Source: Paracoccaceae bacterium
GTDB lineage: Bacteria; Pseudomonadota; Alphaproteobacteria; Rhodobacterales; Rhodobacteraceae
Reading direction: 5' to 3'
DNA length: 8,772 nt
Assembly: GCA_027069385.1 (NCBI GenBank)
Contig: JALXER010000349.1
Span: 1 to 8,772 of the forward strand
Made by a program: the position numbers and the translations under genes. Numbering within the stretch: position 1 is the stretch's first letter; each line of letters begins with the position of its first letter. The notes beneath the pieces were generated by a model. That model worked only from the letters and a program-made list of their open reading frames with translations. It made no database searches and was not told the origin of the DNA. Positions 6,861 through 8,772 of this stretch are shown here, piece after piece.

Positions 6861-7376
6861 TCAATAGATAAAACGAATCTGGTCTGTCCAGTAACGTTCG
6901 ACCCGTCGCATGGCGCGGTTGATGTCCTCTTGCTCGTCGATGTCCAGCAGGCCCTTGCTTTGCAGCCCCATGGCGTGACGGGCAAAAAGCTGCGCCACAA
7001 CCATGCGCACATCGCGGCCTTTTTCGGTCAGGCTGACCCGAACCGCGCGCCGGTCAACCGCGCATTTCTGATGGTGCATATAGCCGGCATCGACCAGCTT
7101 TTTCAGGTTATAAGAAACGTTCGACCCCTGATAATAGCCGCGCGTTTTCAATTCACCGGCCGTAACCTCGTTTTCGCCGATATTGTACAGCAGCAGCGCC
7201 TGAACCGAATTGATATCGATGATCCGCAGGCGCTCGAACTCGTCCTTGACCACATCGAGCAGCAACCGGTGCAGCCGTTCAATCAGCGCCAGATGTTCCA
7301 TATAGCCGCTTAGAAATGCCGTTGCATCCATCGGCGCGGCCTGTTCTTCCGGTTGTTTCATAGCGTTCTGCGCCAT
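6861..7376 (-). CDS. MarR-family winged-helix transcriptional regulator
   Basis: This 171-residue protein has the MarR architecture: N-terminal dimerisation helices (about 18-48), a winged helix in the middle, and C-terminal dimerisation helices (about 120-168). The recognition-helix region is TRGYYQGSNVSYNLKKLVDA (78-97), followed by a beta wing containing the conserved DRR (108-110) and a VSLTEKGRDV tail typical of the family. The GYYQGSNVSYNLKKLV block resembles the alphaproteobacterial LdtR-type subgroup, but I cannot confirm that by search. One cysteine, Cys105, lies in the wing and could in principle sense oxidation. The ATG at 7376 has an excellent GGAGG (7384-7388) 7 nt upstream. Its position between sdhE and hemA suggests autoregulation and possibly control of hemA; the effector is unknown. 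Confidence 0.9.
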   Translation of the reverse strand: MAQNAMKQPEEQAAPMDATAFLSGYMEHLALIERLHRLLLDVVKDEFERLRIIDINSVQALLLYNIGENEVTAGELKTRGYYQGSNVSYNLKKLVDAGYMHHQKCAVDRRAVRVSLTEKGRDVRMVVAQLFARHAMGLQSKGLLDIDEQEDINRAMRRVERYWTDQIRFIY

Positions 7377-7455
7377 TGACTTTCCTCCAAAACATCGGTG
7401 TTGGAAGCCAATTCAACAGAAGACTCGAAATAACTCGTTAAAACCGGCGGTTATT

Positions 7456-7716
7456 TTACTGAAAATCGAATTTTTTTCGAATCTCTTTGAAAATAGGCTC
7501 GAAACGGGGCGGCATGGGCTGCAAACCGGTGAACCACGGGAATAAATCCTGGTCATTTTCGTTCAAAAGCAACTCAAAATCATCTAGCAACCCGGCATCC
7601 AGCCCGCCAAGATGCGTATCGGCAAACCCGCCAAGAATCAGGTCCATTTCCTTCATACCGCGCCGCCATGCGCGCATTTTCAGGCGTTTCAAACGATTTT
7701 CGGCAGTTTCTGTCAT
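7456..7716 (-). CDS. sdhE: FAD assembly factor SdhE (succinate dehydrogenase assembly factor 2)
   Basis: SdhE (YgfY/Sdh5/DUF339 family) helps attach FAD covalently to the flavoprotein subunit of succinate dehydrogenase. The 86-residue size is right for the family. Visible hallmarks are LKRLKMRAWRRGMKEMDLIL (9-28) with the functional RGxxE motif (R19-G20-M21-K22-E23), the LDDFELLLNENDQDLFPW stretch (44-61), and a short charged tail. The frame stays open far upstream (to 8139), but that extension would run antisense through the neighbouring plus-strand gene. The ATG at 7716 gives the usual N-terminus MTETAENRLKRLKMR and has GGAA 7 nt upstream. It is 79 bp upstream of the MarR gene on the same strand and divergent from the CxxC membrane protein. 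Which gene makes its client SDH is not visible here. Confidence 0.92.
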   Translation of the reverse strand: MTETAENRLKRLKMRAWRRGMKEMDLILGGFADTHLGGLDAGLLDDFELLLNENDQDLFPWFTGLQPMPPRFEPIFKEIRKKFDFQ

Positions 7717-7807
7717 GTCGCATTTCCAGATCGGGACAAAGCGGGTATAAGCCACATTGTGGAAGGTTTCCATACGGTTGAAAATTATTTGTGCAAGAGG
7801 AAAGAAA
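7717..7807. promoter_or_regulatory. divergent promoter region between sdhE and the CxxC membrane protein gene
   Basis: The 91-bp gap must supply start signals in both directions. It contains two adjacent small dyads, CCAC-ATT-GTGG (7752-7762) and GGAA-GGT-TTCC (starting at 7761), which could be a binding site. On the plus strand AGAGG (7796-7800) is a good ribosome-binding site 7 nt before the ATG at 7808. I could not assign strong -35/-10 boxes on either strand. Confidence 0.4.
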
Positions 7808-8428
7808 ATGCCACATCTTACGCAGGAACAACAAGCGCTTAAAGCATCCATCACCAAAAGCGCCATGATCTGGGCAATCATTTTCGGGTTAATCGTCGCG
7901 GGCATTTTGTACTGGGCATTGGGCGGCCAGGAAAACCTGATCCGCATCGGCGCTGCGGTGGTCGGCGGCGTGGCGGTTTTCGTGGTGATTTTCCTTTGGC
8001 GCAAATCGGCCAATTCCACGGCGGCGAAATGCCCCAAATGCAACGCGGCCTTTTCGATTTCGCGCACCGACCGAACCGAGGTGCTGGCCAGTTCGGAAGA
8101 AAAAGAAACCCGCGAACCGCAGGAAGACGGCTCGGTCAAGGTGCTGACCTGGGTCGAGGAAGTTTACGACATCACCGACACCTATACCTGCTCGCAATGC
8201 AACGACATTACCACCAAGGAATCCAGAACCACCCGCAAGAAAGACGAGGCCGAGACCATCGAGCCGGCCAAGGCCAAAGTGCCCGAACCATCCTCGACCA
8301 AGGGCGCGGGGGCCAAACAGCCCGCATCGTTCAAATCCGCACCCGAGGGCAAGGGCGCTGGCAAAGCGGCAGCCAAACCCAAGGCGGGGCTGAAAAAGGC
8401 GGGGCCGGGGCCTGATTCCAACGGGTAA
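7808..8428 (+). CDS. uncharacterised two-helix membrane protein with paired CxxC motifs
   Basis: I do not recognise this 206-residue protein. A short polar N-terminus is followed by two hydrophobic helices (about 18-38, SAMIWAIIFGLIVAGILYWAL, and about 45-64) with a short loop between them; the RK after helix 2 suggests that both ends are cytoplasmic. The soluble part carries CPKC (Cys75/78) and CSQC (Cys128/131), about 50 residues apart, a layout that suggests a zinc ribbon with the knuckles split by a charged beta-rich insert. From about 140 onward the tail is Lys/Ala/Pro/Gly-rich and low-complexity, probably disordered. The ATG at 7808 is chosen over an upstream frame opening (7757) because AGAGG lies 7 nt before it and the upstream residues look non-coding. 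It is divergent from sdhE and 78 bp upstream of serS. A metal-binding or redox role is only inferred. Confidence 0.82.
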   Translation: MPHLTQEQQALKASITKSAMIWAIIFGLIVAGILYWALGGQENLIRIGAAVVGGVAVFVVIFLWRKSANSTAAKCPKCNAAFSISRTDRTEVLASSEEKETREPQEDGSVKVLTWVEEVYDITDTYTCSQCNDITTKESRTTRKKDEAETIEPAKAKVPEPSSTKGAGAKQPASFKSAPEGKGAGKAAAKPKAGLKKAGPGPDSNG

Positions 8429-8451
8429 ACGCGGGAATCACGGTTTACCCG
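8422..8451 (+). terminator. hairpin spanning the stop codon of the CxxC protein gene
   Basis: CGGGTAAAC (8422-8430) and GTTTACCCG (8443-8451) are perfect 9-bp inverted repeats with a 12-nt loop. The TAA stop (8426-8428) lies within the left arm. A run of C, not T, follows, so this is not a classical intrinsic terminator. It could be a weak or Rho-assisted terminator, or a 3'-end stabiliser ahead of serS. Confidence 0.45.
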
Positions 8452-8506
8452 CCCCCCCGTTCCATTGCATAACAGCGCAACGATTCCACTTGTTGAGGGC
8501 TGGCCC

Positions 8507-8772
8507 ATGCATGACATCCGCATTATTCGCGAAAACCCCGAGGCGTTTGACGCCGCCATGGCCAAACGGGGCCTGTCGGGCATTTCCGCACAGGTTCTGG
8601 CCATCGACACCGCGCGGCGCGCCAGCATTCGCGCTGCCGAACTGGCTTTGGCCGAGCGTAACGCGGCATCCAAGGCGATCGGGGCCGCCAAGGCCAGCGG
8701 CAATGAGGATGAGTTCAACCGGCTGCGCGCACTGGTTTCCGACAAAAAGGCCGAGATCACCAAGCTGGAGGA
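8507..8772 (+). CDS. serS: seryl-tRNA synthetase, N-terminal part (runs off right edge)
   Basis: This cytosolic class II synthetase charges tRNA-Ser with serine. The 88 codons in the window start MHDIRIIRENPEAFDAAMAK, the standard SerRS opening. They continue into the charged heptad-rich segment that forms the first strand of the long coiled-coil arm contacting the extra arm of tRNA-Ser (about residues 28-88, ending ...KKAEITKLEE). The ATG at 8507 has GAGGG (8495-8499) 7 nt upstream; an ATG at 8511 is out of frame. The catalytic domain lies beyond the edge. A 9-bp hairpin lies between it and the upstream gene, so it may have its own promoter in the 78-bp gap, although none is obvious. Confidence 0.93.
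   Translation, partial: MHDIRIIRENPEAFDAAMAKRGLSGISAQVLAIDTARRASIRAAELALAERNAASKAIGAAKASGNEDEFNRLRALVSDKKAEITKLE

Noticed and set aside
7441..7455. AACCG-C-CGGTT palindrome just after the sdhE stop as a possible terminator
   Set aside because: The centre is one base, so no stable RNA loop can form at that stem length, and no clear T run follows on the minus strand.
7717..8139. Upstream extension of the sdhE frame to give a 227-residue protein
   Set aside because: The extension runs antisense through the promoter gap and the first third of the plus-strand CxxC gene, and has no similarity to the family. The 86-residue form fits SdhE length and has a ribosome-binding site.
1..8772. CRISPR array, transposon, prophage, toxin-antitoxin pair or defence system
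   Set aside because: I saw no regularly spaced repeats, transposase, integrase or toxin-like small gene pairs. Apart from a few uncharacterised families, the genes are housekeeping genes in a usual alphaproteobacterial order.

Overview
The window looks like ordinary chromosome from an alphaproteobacterium, most likely of the Rhodobacterales (Roseobacter/Rhodobacter type). The reasons are a C4-pathway 5-aminolevulinate synthase with Rhodobacter-like residue numbering, a DUF4167 protein (a mainly alphaproteobacterial family), G/C-rich third codon positions, frequent GTG starts, and the typical cluster of RodZ, IspG, DUF1499, RF1, PrmC and DUF4167. I see no insertion sequence, phage gene, CRISPR array, tRNA or rRNA.

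Layout. Everything from 1 to 7716 is on the minus strand, so it is transcribed right to left. In transcription order: sdhE (7716 to 7456, SDH flavinylation factor), a MarR-family regulator (7376 to 6861), hemA (6660 to 5437), a 153-bp AT-rich gap, then rodZ (5283 to 4111), ispG (4038 to 2926), a DUF1499 membrane-anchored protein (2922 to 2434), prfA (2428 to 1370), prmC (1373 to 543), and a DUF4167 protein that starts at 347 and runs off the left edge. From 7808 rightward the direction flips: a small two-helix membrane protein with paired CxxC motifs (7808 to 8428), then the start of serS (8507 to the right edge).

How the genes work together. rodZ to prmC looks like one transcription unit covering cell shape (RodZ), isoprenoid precursors (IspG, needed for the undecaprenyl carrier of the cell wall) and translation termination (RF1 plus the methylase that modifies its GGQ glutamine). 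ispG, the DUF1499 gene, prfA and prmC are tightly coupled, with gaps of 3 and 5 nt and a 4-nt overlap. The last three all use GTG starts. hemA, the MarR gene and sdhE form a second co-directional group linking heme synthesis (which uses succinyl-CoA) with succinate dehydrogenase maturation.

No clearly novel multi-gene system is visible. The most useful leads are a dyad over the probable hemA promoter next to a MarR gene, an unnamed CxxC membrane protein divergent from sdhE, the chain of GTG starts, and a repeat cluster upstream of rodZ. The partial genes at both edges (DUF4167 and serS) are real.
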